From the IMG/VR virus record IMGVR_UViG_3300034198_002642, positions 1 through 38,186 of that record: DNA of 38,186 nt; one strand, given 5' to 3'. This DNA comes from a virus. Shown here one piece after another: positions 9,001-15,371 of this stretch. The translations under genes were made by a program, and so were the position numbers. The stretch's first letter is position 1; each line of letters begins with the position of its first letter. The notes below the pieces were generated by a model, which was not told where the DNA came from, ran no database searches, and worked only from the letters and a program-made list of their open reading frames with translations.

Positions 9001-11474
9001 GTATAAGTCAGATTGAATATCTGATATTGGACGCTTGGAGCAACCGCTGTCTGCCAACCAATATGTCTCTTATACTCTGCGATAGTATCATAAGTATGGA
9101 CATAACCAGAGTTCACTACTGTATTGATAGACTTATTATCGTATGCGTAATTAAATGTAGCAGTGTTTATGCTGACATCGAAACTGATATCACCGATATT
9201 AGTGATAGAACTATACTTTATCGGGAAACCCAACACAGGATCATTGGCTCCTGTGCCTTCAGCATACTGGAATAATGTACATCCATCAAAATCGCTACCT
9301 TGATAGTATTCTTGATCTCCAAAACTTATACCAGAAGAATTGAATACATCAAATCTAGGTAGTTGATTGACCTTCTCTTTTTGTTGTGCTTCTATCCAAT
9401 TAGATCCATCAAAATAAAAAGAACGTCCTTGATAAGTCTCGCCTTTGGTGACGACTACTTGTTCGTTGAATAAAACATCTCCATCGAATGATTTACTCAA
9501 CGTTATGACTTGTGGGCCGCCCGTAGCTACTCTGGCTACTGCGACTGTATAAATCTTGTTCCTTACTTCGGGGTCGGTGTCACCTGCAAATATCACTCTT
9601 GCACCATCAAACATGACGCTACTATTACCATCGATGACGAAAGATGACTTACCTTCGACTTGATTGAATGCGTCGGTCACAGAATAATTTATGTAATCGA
9701 CTGGCACTTTACCCATAGTACCCGAATTAAACAATTTGATATTAGGATAGAACTCGATGATCGGACGTCTGGCTCTAGTGGTCGTGCTCTTGAATGCTGC
9801 ATCTATGTTAGGAGTATTAGAATTCTTTTCTAATGTATAATTCAACACATCGATATGGAACCAACGATTGCTGCGGCTCCATGCATTCTTGTTTATGCTA
9901 TTCCTGTGGATGAGTATATAATCTGGTATCTTAGGTACAGACAATGCGCTACCATATACCTCAGAATCATACGGGGACATATCATAGGGAGCATAATACG
10001 CTTCTGCAAACGTCTCAGGCACCTGTTGTTCGCTCACCGGTAGTAATACGATGCTAGTACCTACACCCTCTACATAGTATTCATCCTGCTTATATGATTC
10101 TGGATACACCGTACCTACAAATTTTACTTTCAATCCATTAGTGAATTTTATACCATTCGAGCTAGTGAACGTCTTTTTACCTAACACATCTGTCTCTATG
10201 TTGATAGATTGGCTGCTGACAGTATCGACTAATTTGATCATACCAAACTTATCTGCATTGCTACTATCTTGGTAGTATAAGGTGTCTAAGTTAGCAGTTA
10301 TGAATGGTAATAAGATTATCTCACCATATGCGTTTCTGACGAATCCTCGATTAGCGTATTGATTGCCTAATAATGCTGTTATTTTCTCATCATTGGGTAA
10401 TAGGCTATACTCGGATAATTTTATGATGGGATCTGTGGGATCTCCAAAATATTGTATCAGATACACATTGTTGTTTAGTACTGTATAGCTACCTTCTTCG
10501 AAGTTAGGATACCCATCATTATTGGGATCACCGTCGAAGCCCGAAGCATCATCAAAAAACGTACCCAAGAATCCAGTCTCAGCGGGAGTGTGACCGTAAA
10601 ACAATAATGTTTTCCCATTGAGATTGCTGATGCCATCGATGTCTTTTAGTTCACTTAACTTTTTTCCATGTATCTCATCTACTGATTTAGAAGTGACTAT
10701 ATCTACTGTCCCGTTGCCGGCATAGCTATAATCATCTTGTGCGGTGGATAAAGGAACATCAAATATGATCTTGCCGCTTTTAGTACCATTATTCGTCACA
10801 CCATATACTTCTCTAGTAGAGAAATTAGTATTGACAGGATCATAACCACTAGTACCAGGTTGTGTCTGTACCCAGAAATTAGTAGTCTGGCTCACATCGA
10901 ATTCATATGTGCCACCGCGCACCAAAGTTATTATAGGGTTATCTTGATTGAATTTGATGAGTCTACCTTCAAAACTATATGATATATCTTTAGATGTGAC
11001 AGTGAAGGTATCACCGGTATAGATAGAATCTAGAGCTACAGTGACAGCATCCGGACCCATAGGCAACCAGTAGTACTGGCTATAATTTATAAGTTTATCT
11101 AGATCGACAAAACTATCCCAAGAATAAAATTCGTTCTCGAAAAGCCTATCGTTTTTACCTGTCAGTGCTCCATTGATTCCTAACGAATCTAATAGACCGG
11201 GATAGGTGATCGCATCGATAGCTGTAGTCGTATCTTTTTTCTTAAATACCACTGCAGGTTCGAACTGATAATCTCTCCTCGCCTTAGTAGATTCTGCTAG
11301 ATAGGTATCTTCTGCTTGGACTCCATAACCAAACTTGCTACCTATATAACCCTGTATCCTCTTATACTCAGGAGGTTGTACGAGTTGGTCTAGTGTAGCA
11401 CTTAAGAACTGTTCGTTAGTTTTTGTCCTAAAGATTTCTGGTAAGAAATCGATTGTTCTGACTCTTGTTGCCAT
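1..11474 (-). CDS. Giant baseplate/tail structural protein, partial (at least 3,824 aa), in the gp7 position
   Basis: An uninterrupted reading frame starts at ATG 11474 (MATRVRTIDF) and is still open at the left edge. It begins 17 bases after the gp6 stop, with a modest TAGGTAA ribosome site, so it belongs to the baseplate operon. In T4 the gene after gp6 is gp7, a wedge protein of about 1,000 aa; this one is several times larger, as giant structural ORFs here are in some marine relatives. The N-terminal ~130 residues (DFLPEIFRTKTNEQ; FYSWDSFVDLDKL) look like a conserved docking region. Residues ~2186-2836 (nt ~2965-4915) hold about seven FG-GAP-like repeats (FGYSM...DGTKLFVGSP; FGFTM...SELIVGSP; FGYTV...SFVVSAP), suggesting a beta-propeller. 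After residue ~3500, G-x-GY...P-x-V strands (SGYGYIDPPVV; EGAGYVVTPEI) resemble marine phage fibre and wedge repeats. Structural role is fairly sure; wedge versus fibre role is inference. Confidence 0.8.
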   Translation of the reverse strand, partial: MATRVRTIDFLPEIFRTKTNEQFLSATLDQLVQPPEYKRIQGYIGSKFGYGVQAEDTYLAESTKARRDYQFEPAVVFKKKDTTTAIDAITYPGLLDSLGINGALTGKNDRLFENEFYSWDSFVDLDKLINYSQYYWLPMGPDAVTVALDSIYTGDTFTVTSKDISYSFEGRLIKFNQDNPIITLVRGGTYEFDVSQTTNFWVQTQPGTSGYDPVNTNFSTREVYGVTNNGTKSGKIIFDVPLSTAQDDYSYAGNGTVDIVTSKSVDEIHGKKLSELKDIDGISNLNGKTLLFYGHTPAETGFLGTFFDDASGFDGDPNNDGYPNFEEGSYTVLNNNVYLIQYFGDPTDPIIKLSEYSLLPNDEKITALLGNQYANRGFVRNAYGEIILLPFITANLDTLYYQDSSNADKFGMIKLVDTVSSQSINIETDVLGKKTFTSSNGIKFTNGLKVKFVGTVYPESYKQDEYYVEGVGTSIVLLPVSEQQVPETFAEAYYAPYDMSPYDSEVYGSALSVPKIPDYILIHRNSINKNAWSRSNRWFHIDVLNYTLEKNSNTPNIDAAFKSTTTRARRPIIEFYPNIKLFNSGTMGKVPVDYINYSVTDAFNQVEGKSSFVIDGNSSVMFDGARVIFAGDTDPEVRNKIYTVAVARVATGGPQVITLSKSFDGDVLFNEQVVVTKGETYQGRSFYFDGSNWIEAQQKEKVNQLPRFDVFNSSGISFGDQEYYQGSDFDGCTLFQYAEGTGANDPVLGFPIKYSSITNIGDISFDVSINTATFNYAYDNKSINTVVNSGYVHTYDTIAEYKRHIGWQTAVAPSVQYQIFNLTYTGNDLICDIPVDTSIEWPAIVVYVDNQRTTDYTYIVENGATKVSLTSLPPLDTPVEILIHSAKVSQTAYYQIPSNFDHNPFNEQLKTVNLGDLRGHFKSICNNVTTLEGSAFGPNNYRDLGNIVPYGTRIIQNSASMIAPSIFLKESNNNFLNALRYNATEYVKFKTVLMDTVNKTDYNILSKNADILDDALDQITSVKNDTNPFFWSDMIPSKGAAITKSYTFKSGLTSSYFNLSKVYDFKNANYAGLLIYLTRNVDGILRTIQLVKDVDYNISETDKFVKIEKDLLVNDVITIKEYTQTYGSFVPNTPTKLGLYPSFIPSVILDSSYLTPTYFIQGHDGSYTKLHGAYNDGYLEDFRDRVLLEFETRIYNNLKVNATIPLEADDVIPGQFRTTDYSYDEIEQIYSAQFLNWVGLNRIEYIPQTYFKTNEFTWNYNKSINKLDQTTLKQGNWRGVYLWLYDTANPDTKPWEMLGLYNKPTWWDTRYGDAPYTSDNTLLWTDIANGSVWNNGSPYINTKRVRPDLLKVLPVGSTGRLVSPFTSIVNSYDVDTFRNDWSVGDMGPAEYSYRKSSTWPFDLMHIFALTKPARFFALGLNLDTYKYNAEFDQYLVNDRSRTEFYNNEVYGKDDTTSTHSYLNWIVDYLNQYGVDGYQQISDLISNVDVRLAYRMAGFSDKSLLKFFAEKGSPNSKNNSLLIPDESYNIILYQNEPYESIIYSSLIVQKTVNGYKVYGNGQEKAYFIVNVPMKNGAYDVVEVSANKVFLAKNHFTKTVIVPYGTEFTSIQDLADFVYGYGYYLEQQGVTFDDVESAIELNWKQMVAEILYWVSSGWEVGSTVNVNPCANQITIKNDSGVIQPLTMFQDNFILNQNLVPIQPKDLAITRVDTTFIAKALNSGDTISFLKAKVNSIEHLVVFDNSTVFNDTMFNLITGLRQQRIYVKGVKTASWNGTMTAAGFIINQDNIEEWKSNVKYNKGTIVKYKNEYWVANKVTIVPNVKFNTEEWHKTVYEDIQLGLLPNPSTRAYESTLYYNTNVANLKQDADLLSFSLIGYRPRTYLAEANLDDTTQVNIYKNLLSNKGTRHSLDALIGATLQQTKMNYTLHENWAIKKSEFGGILNKNFIEVTLDESKLLGNPATIAITHANDVDGIEQQIPLHSIKNYAYTVNNTDILPTIPSTTASELPTAGYVNLDDVRQTSYYVSGLDDALIGDLYKNDYIWVADKVGEWKVYTPLPLGVNLVSVLNNLNGTATFTFDGHHNLSEDDPFGIINFDTRVDGYYIVTTVSNLTTIVVSLSLPTAVTTIKGSGLGFSLVNQRVSVAKDILGLPVTNAEYVNNKVWVDSDPNNEWCVYRKSINYKPEDFLKPISTEFGGAVAITKLGYFVSDPSEGKLYNYRDNAGFLYLYNTITEVSGYGKVVVHNDDIMVVSKPDSFGDSVLYVYRMVKNDRVVALVEEQIILLGGYYVGEAMALSGDGNYLYASLFNDVDVGAVVEFQRNQYYTPSNVGLVLSEATISGTKEFVCYGDVTAGATPGKYVTFAPSGYGILTKLAYTIVTAQYNPSTDNTRFYVYEEIPYSFPEGTEVLRQSVSYTLLGAVTSEGLSIGTDRFGYSMATNYDGTKLFVGSPQSDFNYSNQDTGYSFVYDRLVENWELQADTPPYAFSLFFMPWSPAYGSAVYVNGERLDVGYYLIVSNLLIMSMPLKSGDIITVSSGNMVLKQELASYDVLEDIDPGEKFGFTMDCNSSGSELIVGSPFNLNAQRKEGAVFRYTNEGKRFGRITGIIQCNLLSGTYILINGYGVNIPHGGNALYVANVINQNIITNVFAYATEDNRLVIRLRDMDLNPVNNKLNLTVLNGTILAELGIADYLKTQVILDPHSEGRTQFGYTVKFNENNSFVVSAPVANRYLGTFFDRIEDDDTHNDTVFDNNFTTWEDEFTDAGSVYMYDYIESYGETLSTFGNYIYAQSCNDTISDYGKQPYYGEKLAFRDNKLLIGVPRFKPDDEGGRVVFYKNNLGKPDWSVFRKSSDVVDISKIQRIQLYNNISDVTISSLDYFDPLQGKLLGPVRENIDFISGADPAGYNNPSEFKGNLVWGKEQVGKIWFDVTTTKFINYHQEDIQYNIKYWGNVFPGSTVTVYTWIESNVIPALYIGNGTPYDFARYSASFETDASGNLVPKYYYWVRNSNILFSNIGKTLTDAVIEQYINDPQNSGIAYFSPLLPNVYALYNSRDYIYSKETNLHVGYSTNDIDVPNHIEFQLIRTDYPDDFLQGLPSATSTEPSGLYNKMLSSLAGVDELGAILPNPMLPKLLQTGIGIRPNQSLFLDRFGALKNYLGYANTILKQYPVSEIDNLTFLSANGDNYDTRNYWETIYWWAEGYSDTTKTAFEVEYYYDLAKIEAIENMIVGVLYNSENKREVYTYKDSSWTRIGLEDGTIQFLSTLWDYQANKIGYGDNFFDTGAFDAYPTIETRYVIRALNEQIYVGPLYEHRNKSLILLFEYIQSENIASNNHLPWLNKTSLADISYNIRDLLPYQKYQSDNLNLLSGYANEVKPYHVVLKDFYFNYTGTDTFDADITDFDLPARYDSEVNKYVTPELTYGVPSRYEQKDIDDAIWTGEYSPWFENHGLTLTAKPDYVITTTRRYITATAQEIYVVNARGMPVEAVIKIDGELIGYNTIDRDTGKLSGLSRGLDNTVITEHNPNVNVYIDLTGVTVLDSGYGYIDPPVVTAYLDTTKYPAPKTEARLQAIMSGDRVIGVEILDEGAGYVVTPEIRFTSSVEVNFTETEMSFVADLLVLPIIGLENHSVVYISSVKPGAIPEGYYYISLINESATESVISLHTEHRNSISGDHRLIFKNSLSDPTNVYTLGVRPRAISNAHQSVVRDFVSTIKLDRTSYNTQVEQWESGLFWPSLFNSLGNDASTGDSLAYGIPHEDPDYSATTVLGLGAHFTVYNLIYSGTYGATVTTPGVGYAVGDSFVVSGTDLGGTSPANDCTITVATITGSNPT

Positions 11475-11491
11475 TATTGTTTACCTATCAA

Positions 11492-14400
11492 TTAGCTTCC
11501 GGATTGCAATTCGCTTGGGGTCAATGCAGCGATTACCATTATGTCAGATGCCTGGGCACCATTCACAAATATCTCATAAGGAGCACTACGTATCTCATAT
11601 AGATCGCCGAATGTTAGATTTGGATCGTTTGGTACTAACACTACTGAGTTGACTAGATCGCCTATCCTAGAATGCAGATATGCGCTCAATTCACTGAAAT
11701 AGAATGTATCCCCGAAGTTCCAATTCTCGATATTGAAATACGTGTTTATCTCGCTCAATACAGCACTCCTGATCTCGCTATCACTAGCAGTAGTAGAACT
11801 AGACTTGATAACTTTGATAGTAGCTCTCAGTTGTGGTGCTGCTTTATTACCAAACAATGGCTTGAATTTGACACTATTCAATATCACGCTATCCGTCAAC
11901 ATCTTATAATCATTGATCTTTGAGTAAGTGAGATTCAATTCATTGATTGTTGGTGGGGTAGGCTCGACCAATGTGTCTGTGTTATCCTTTATCCAGTTCT
12001 GATAATCAGTGTAGTAACTCTGTGTGACAACATATAAATCGATGATGTTCGTAGTAGCAGGATCTATCCTAGTAGTATTGCTAGAGTTATGTCTATATTG
12101 AAAATTCAAACCCTGGCGACCTATCTTAGCTACATAGTTATCTAATTGCACTAGGTCAATCACGTTCTCATATATAGAATCGCTGACAGATTGATAGAAA
12201 ACATTCTCTTTAGTAGCGTAATATATCTGACCTGCTGCATATTCATATTTCACTAATGCTATGTCTGCCCTAGTAGTGTATGCATAGTTGATAGATGTAG
12301 ATGGAACCAAGCGATATCTAGTCAACAGATTCGCATCTGTGATTCGCTCGAAGAACGCGAAATGACGATAGTTAGTAGCACCTGTGACATATCCAGTTAC
12401 TGTAGCGAAGAAATCTGGATCCTTGACTGCACCTGATATGTTTGGATCAGTGCTGGCTACCTCTACACTGTAATCATCTACATATCCATCGGTCTCTACA
12501 AGTTGACCCACTACGCTCAACTTCAATTCGTTAGGGAAAGGATAATTGCTATCTGGCTGGCTGTTTATCTTCAGTATATTCACGAAGTCCTGTAATAGTT
12601 TACCTGTAGCAGGATCATAGACTACACGATTAGTATCAAATGTGAATCTCACATTGTTTGCGCTGCCAAAATAATAAGCGATAGACTTATAGACTACCCT
12701 ATATCTGTTCGAACCTAGGCTCTCGAACTTCACGAAATAATTGGGATCGGTATATGTGCTCAATGACCAGCGTGTCTGATTAGCTAACAATGAATTATCG
12801 AATATCAATGTGAAGCTCTTATTCAACACGATCTGCTGTACGCATTCTTGTATTATGTCGTTTGGTAACAGATTAGTGAATGAAGGGATGACAGTAGTCA
12901 ATATGATGCCATCTGGTAATGCGTTGTTCAATGTCACAGGACCTAGACCATTGTCTAGATTACCATTACCATTGTTATTTCCGTCACCGGTCACTGCTGC
13001 TACGCTAGTCCACAAGAATGTAGAATCTGCTGGTGTTGGTATTCCCTCGACTAGTCTATAGTTAGTATCGAAATATTTTCCCGGCGGAGCGACAAACTTT
13101 AATAATGCGCCAGGGGTGATATATTTCACATGACCCGTGCTGTATATACCTACTGGGATAGAACCTAGATAGTTATAGAAATATCCCGTAGACTCTAATG
13201 TATTGAATGACGATTGATTCCAATATATAGTACCATCACCTGACGCAGGGCTGATATCATATCTGTCATAATACTGATAATAATATTGCAGAGTACGATG
13301 ATTGTTTAATTGGTTATTCAACACATCAGTCAGGAAGCTCACTATATCATTCGTGCTATTAGCTGTGAACGTAGTATATCCATCACCTTCTTCGATGTAC
13401 AAGCCGCCGTCGTCGGAGAAATCATTAGTGCTAGAATATTTGGCGCTAGGATCGATCAGATCGAAACTACGGCTGACACCTACACTGCTGCGATTCAGTG
13501 CTTTGCTCTTTATGATAGAACCATATAATGTATATGGGAAGTTATTATAGTCCTCACCATTCACCATCCTGTTCTGTGAGTAATACCTCTGTGGAGCACG
13601 TTGTTTGATGTTCTGTAATGTCTCACGTGCTTGCGCGTTCGATACTGGAACAGTCAACTCTAATGTCATAGTCAATGTCTCGATCCTACCTACACGGCTG
13701 ATATAATTCAATGTTATGGTAGTACCTTGCATCTCATCTGGATTGATAGTATATGTGAGAGCATTTCCCGAACGCACATACGCTAAGTAATTTCCTACAG
13801 GTATATCACCGAATACTCCGTCACCAAACACATAGCTGACTTGATCATTGAAACGTGATACTACGCTGAATATCTTTCTCTCTTTGTTGACACCTTGATT
13901 ATTGTTGTCATATATGCTGTCTACATGATTCCATTGTGTCAATGCATTAGTGGATGTGTTCAATGCATATAACCATGTGTCAGTATTATTGACACCTTGG
14001 ATATCGATATCTACCACTTGACTGCTGATCTGTTCAGGCAGAGAGAAACTATATTGTTGTAGTGCTCCTTGCTTGAAGTAGAAGAAAAATCCTGTGTTGG
14101 GGCTTCCATAACCTAGTTTGTCGTTCCTGTACAGTATATTGAACACACCAGTGGGTCCTGGTGGCAACTCATATACATCGTTGGAATTCACGCTAGTGAC
14201 GCTGACACATTCGAAATTCATACCTACACCGTCTACTGTAGCGGAGAACGGGGCAGTAGCTGTCACGCCAGCCGGGATGCTTATGCTATATTCATCGGTC
14301 TTGACATTCAATATGTTCTGGCTGTTGCCTGGACGACCTACACGCTGGGCGTTGATCAGGGCAGCATTGATGATAGAGTTGAATTGTTCTTGCCAGTTAG

Positions 14401-14848
14401 GGTTGCCCGGATCATTCCACAATATAGTGAGATTGCTCAGGTTCAGCCCAGTTATGTCTTTGACTTGCTCAGTAGTCTGTATGCTTGTGAGTTTCAGATA
14501 GCCTTGACCTGCGATGTTTCTCTTGGGGTTATATCCTACCAAGTTAGCTAGTTTGATGACGCTATCACGGCGCTCTGCTGTATCGATGAAGTTCTCACGT
14601 GTGTTCAAATCATCACGGAAGCTCAGTGCTTGCCCCATGAAAGCCATGACATCCAATAAAGCGACATATTCGCTGCTCTCTACATAGTCATTGAACGTTT
14701 CTGGGTAATAGGTGCGAAGGTAATCGACAAAGGTCTTACGCAATGTCTCATAATCATAACTCTGAAAATCAGCCTGTTTGTACGTCTTATAGATCGTTTT
14801 CCAATCATTGACTCCAAACAACGATGACTGTCTTGAACTTGTGGCCAT
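11492..14848 (-). CDS. gp6: Baseplate wedge protein gp6
   Basis: This 1,118-aa protein is recognisable as T4 gp6, which forms the inner ring joining the six baseplate wedges and is part of the contraction trigger. The N-terminus carries the family pattern (YETLRKTFVDYLRTYYPETFNDY, then SEYVALLDVMAFMGQALSFRDDLN and NFIDTAERRDSVIKLANLVGY). The C-terminal part (LRATIKVIKSS...ALSEINTYFN-like, SELSAYLHSRIGDLVNSVVL) resembles the J/gp6 fold shared with P2 gpJ. It is far longer than T4 gp6 (660 aa); the extra length lies in the middle (~450-900) and looks beta-rich. ATG 14848 has a purine-rich GAGAGAAGA ribosome site and a GATAAATA motif 17 bases upstream, so it probably starts its own late transcript as well as being read through from gp25. 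Confidence 0.92.
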   Translation of the reverse strand: MATSSRQSSLFGVNDWKTIYKTYKQADFQSYDYETLRKTFVDYLRTYYPETFNDYVESSEYVALLDVMAFMGQALSFRDDLNTRENFIDTAERRDSVIKLANLVGYNPKRNIAGQGYLKLTSIQTTEQVKDITGLNLSNLTILWNDPGNPNWQEQFNSIINAALINAQRVGRPGNSQNILNVKTDEYSISIPAGVTATAPFSATVDGVGMNFECVSVTSVNSNDVYELPPGPTGVFNILYRNDKLGYGSPNTGFFFYFKQGALQQYSFSLPEQISSQVVDIDIQGVNNTDTWLYALNTSTNALTQWNHVDSIYDNNNQGVNKERKIFSVVSRFNDQVSYVFGDGVFGDIPVGNYLAYVRSGNALTYTINPDEMQGTTITLNYISRVGRIETLTMTLELTVPVSNAQARETLQNIKQRAPQRYYSQNRMVNGEDYNNFPYTLYGSIIKSKALNRSSVGVSRSFDLIDPSAKYSSTNDFSDDGGLYIEEGDGYTTFTANSTNDIVSFLTDVLNNQLNNHRTLQYYYQYYDRYDISPASGDGTIYWNQSSFNTLESTGYFYNYLGSIPVGIYSTGHVKYITPGALLKFVAPPGKYFDTNYRLVEGIPTPADSTFLWTSVAAVTGDGNNNGNGNLDNGLGPVTLNNALPDGIILTTVIPSFTNLLPNDIIQECVQQIVLNKSFTLIFDNSLLANQTRWSLSTYTDPNYFVKFESLGSNRYRVVYKSIAYYFGSANNVRFTFDTNRVVYDPATGKLLQDFVNILKINSQPDSNYPFPNELKLSVVGQLVETDGYVDDYSVEVASTDPNISGAVKDPDFFATVTGYVTGATNYRHFAFFERITDANLLTRYRLVPSTSINYAYTTRADIALVKYEYAAGQIYYATKENVFYQSVSDSIYENVIDLVQLDNYVAKIGRQGLNFQYRHNSSNTTRIDPATTNIIDLYVVTQSYYTDYQNWIKDNTDTLVEPTPPTINELNLTYSKINDYKMLTDSVILNSVKFKPLFGNKAAPQLRATIKVIKSSSTTASDSEIRSAVLSEINTYFNIENWNFGDTFYFSELSAYLHSRIGDLVNSVVLVPNDPNLTFGDLYEIRSAPYEIFVNGAQASDIMVIAALTPSELQSGS

Positions 14849-14865
14849 ATCTTCTCTCTTTTATA

Positions 14866-14873
14866 TATTTATC
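14866..14873 (-). promoter_or_regulatory. Late promoter motif GATAAATA before gp6
   Basis: GATAAATA reads leftward, one base from the T4 late promoter TATAAATA recognised by gp55. It lies in the 43-base gap between gp25 and gp6, with 17 bases to the gp6 ATG. That leaves room for a start site and the AGAGAAG ribosome site. Confidence 0.6.
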
Positions 14874-14891
14874 ACTAGGGAAAATGGCGTT

Positions 14892-15347
14892 TTATTGTAT
14901 GCCAAATGCGCTGCTAGTCTTTTGATCAAACATGATAGATAGTGTCATGGGATCATTGAATGGAGTGACAGCCATATCAAGTTCTATCAATATACCTTCA
15001 TCTTGTGGATACGCAGTTACAGTATTGAGTTCTATCCTAGGATCTAATGATGCTACACGTTGTATCTCCCTCTCTAACTGGCCGCGCACATCGGGAACGT
15101 TAGGTTCGAACACAAAGCTCCATAACGTAGTACCATACTCAGGTTTTCCGGGCTTCTGTCCTTGGGGAATGTTCAATGCATTGATGAAATCTCTAATGAC
15201 TAGATCAGTATCGCTCAACCTAAACTTCTTTCCCGATGTAGTCACTGGATAATTCTTTACCAGATTGGATCCACCATCCACTCCGCGGTTGAGATTTGTA
15301 CGGACTTGATCGATATTTTGTGTGTTGAATCCAAAAAATGTTGACAT
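14892..15347 (-). CDS. gp25: Baseplate wedge protein gp25
   Basis: This 151-aa protein belongs to the GPW/gp25 family, a sheath-initiator component of baseplate wedges in contractile systems (T6SS TssE is the counterpart). The family signatures are visible: SDTDLVIRDFINALNI, then KPEYGTTLWSFVFEP (the conserved G-T-L-W/F-S region) and LEREIQRVASLDPRIEL, including the E-x-R-x-R-V/I-like region. Length is close to T4 gp25 (132 aa) and the whole domain is present. It starts at ATG 15347 with AGGAAC upstream and lies 22 bases after the gp5 stop. gp25 binds gp6 and gp53 in the T4 wedge, and both are encoded in the same operon here. Confidence 0.93.
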   Translation of the reverse strand: MSTFFGFNTQNIDQVRTNLNRGVDGGSNLVKNYPVTTSGKKFRLSDTDLVIRDFINALNIPQGQKPGKPEYGTTLWSFVFEPNVPDVRGQLEREIQRVASLDPRIELNTVTAYPQDEGILIELDMAVTPFNDPMTLSIMFDQKTSSAFGIQ

Positions 15348-15363
15348 TTTAGTTCCTATGAAT

Positions 15364-15371
15364 TATTTATT
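15364..15371 (-). promoter_or_regulatory. Possible late promoter motif AATAAATA before gp25
   Basis: AATAAATA on the minus strand matches the GATAAATA/TATAAATA set at seven of eight positions. It ends 16 bases before the gp25 ATG, nearly the spacing seen at gp6. It overlaps the gp5 stop codon. The region is A/T-rich, so a chance match is possible. Confidence 0.35.
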
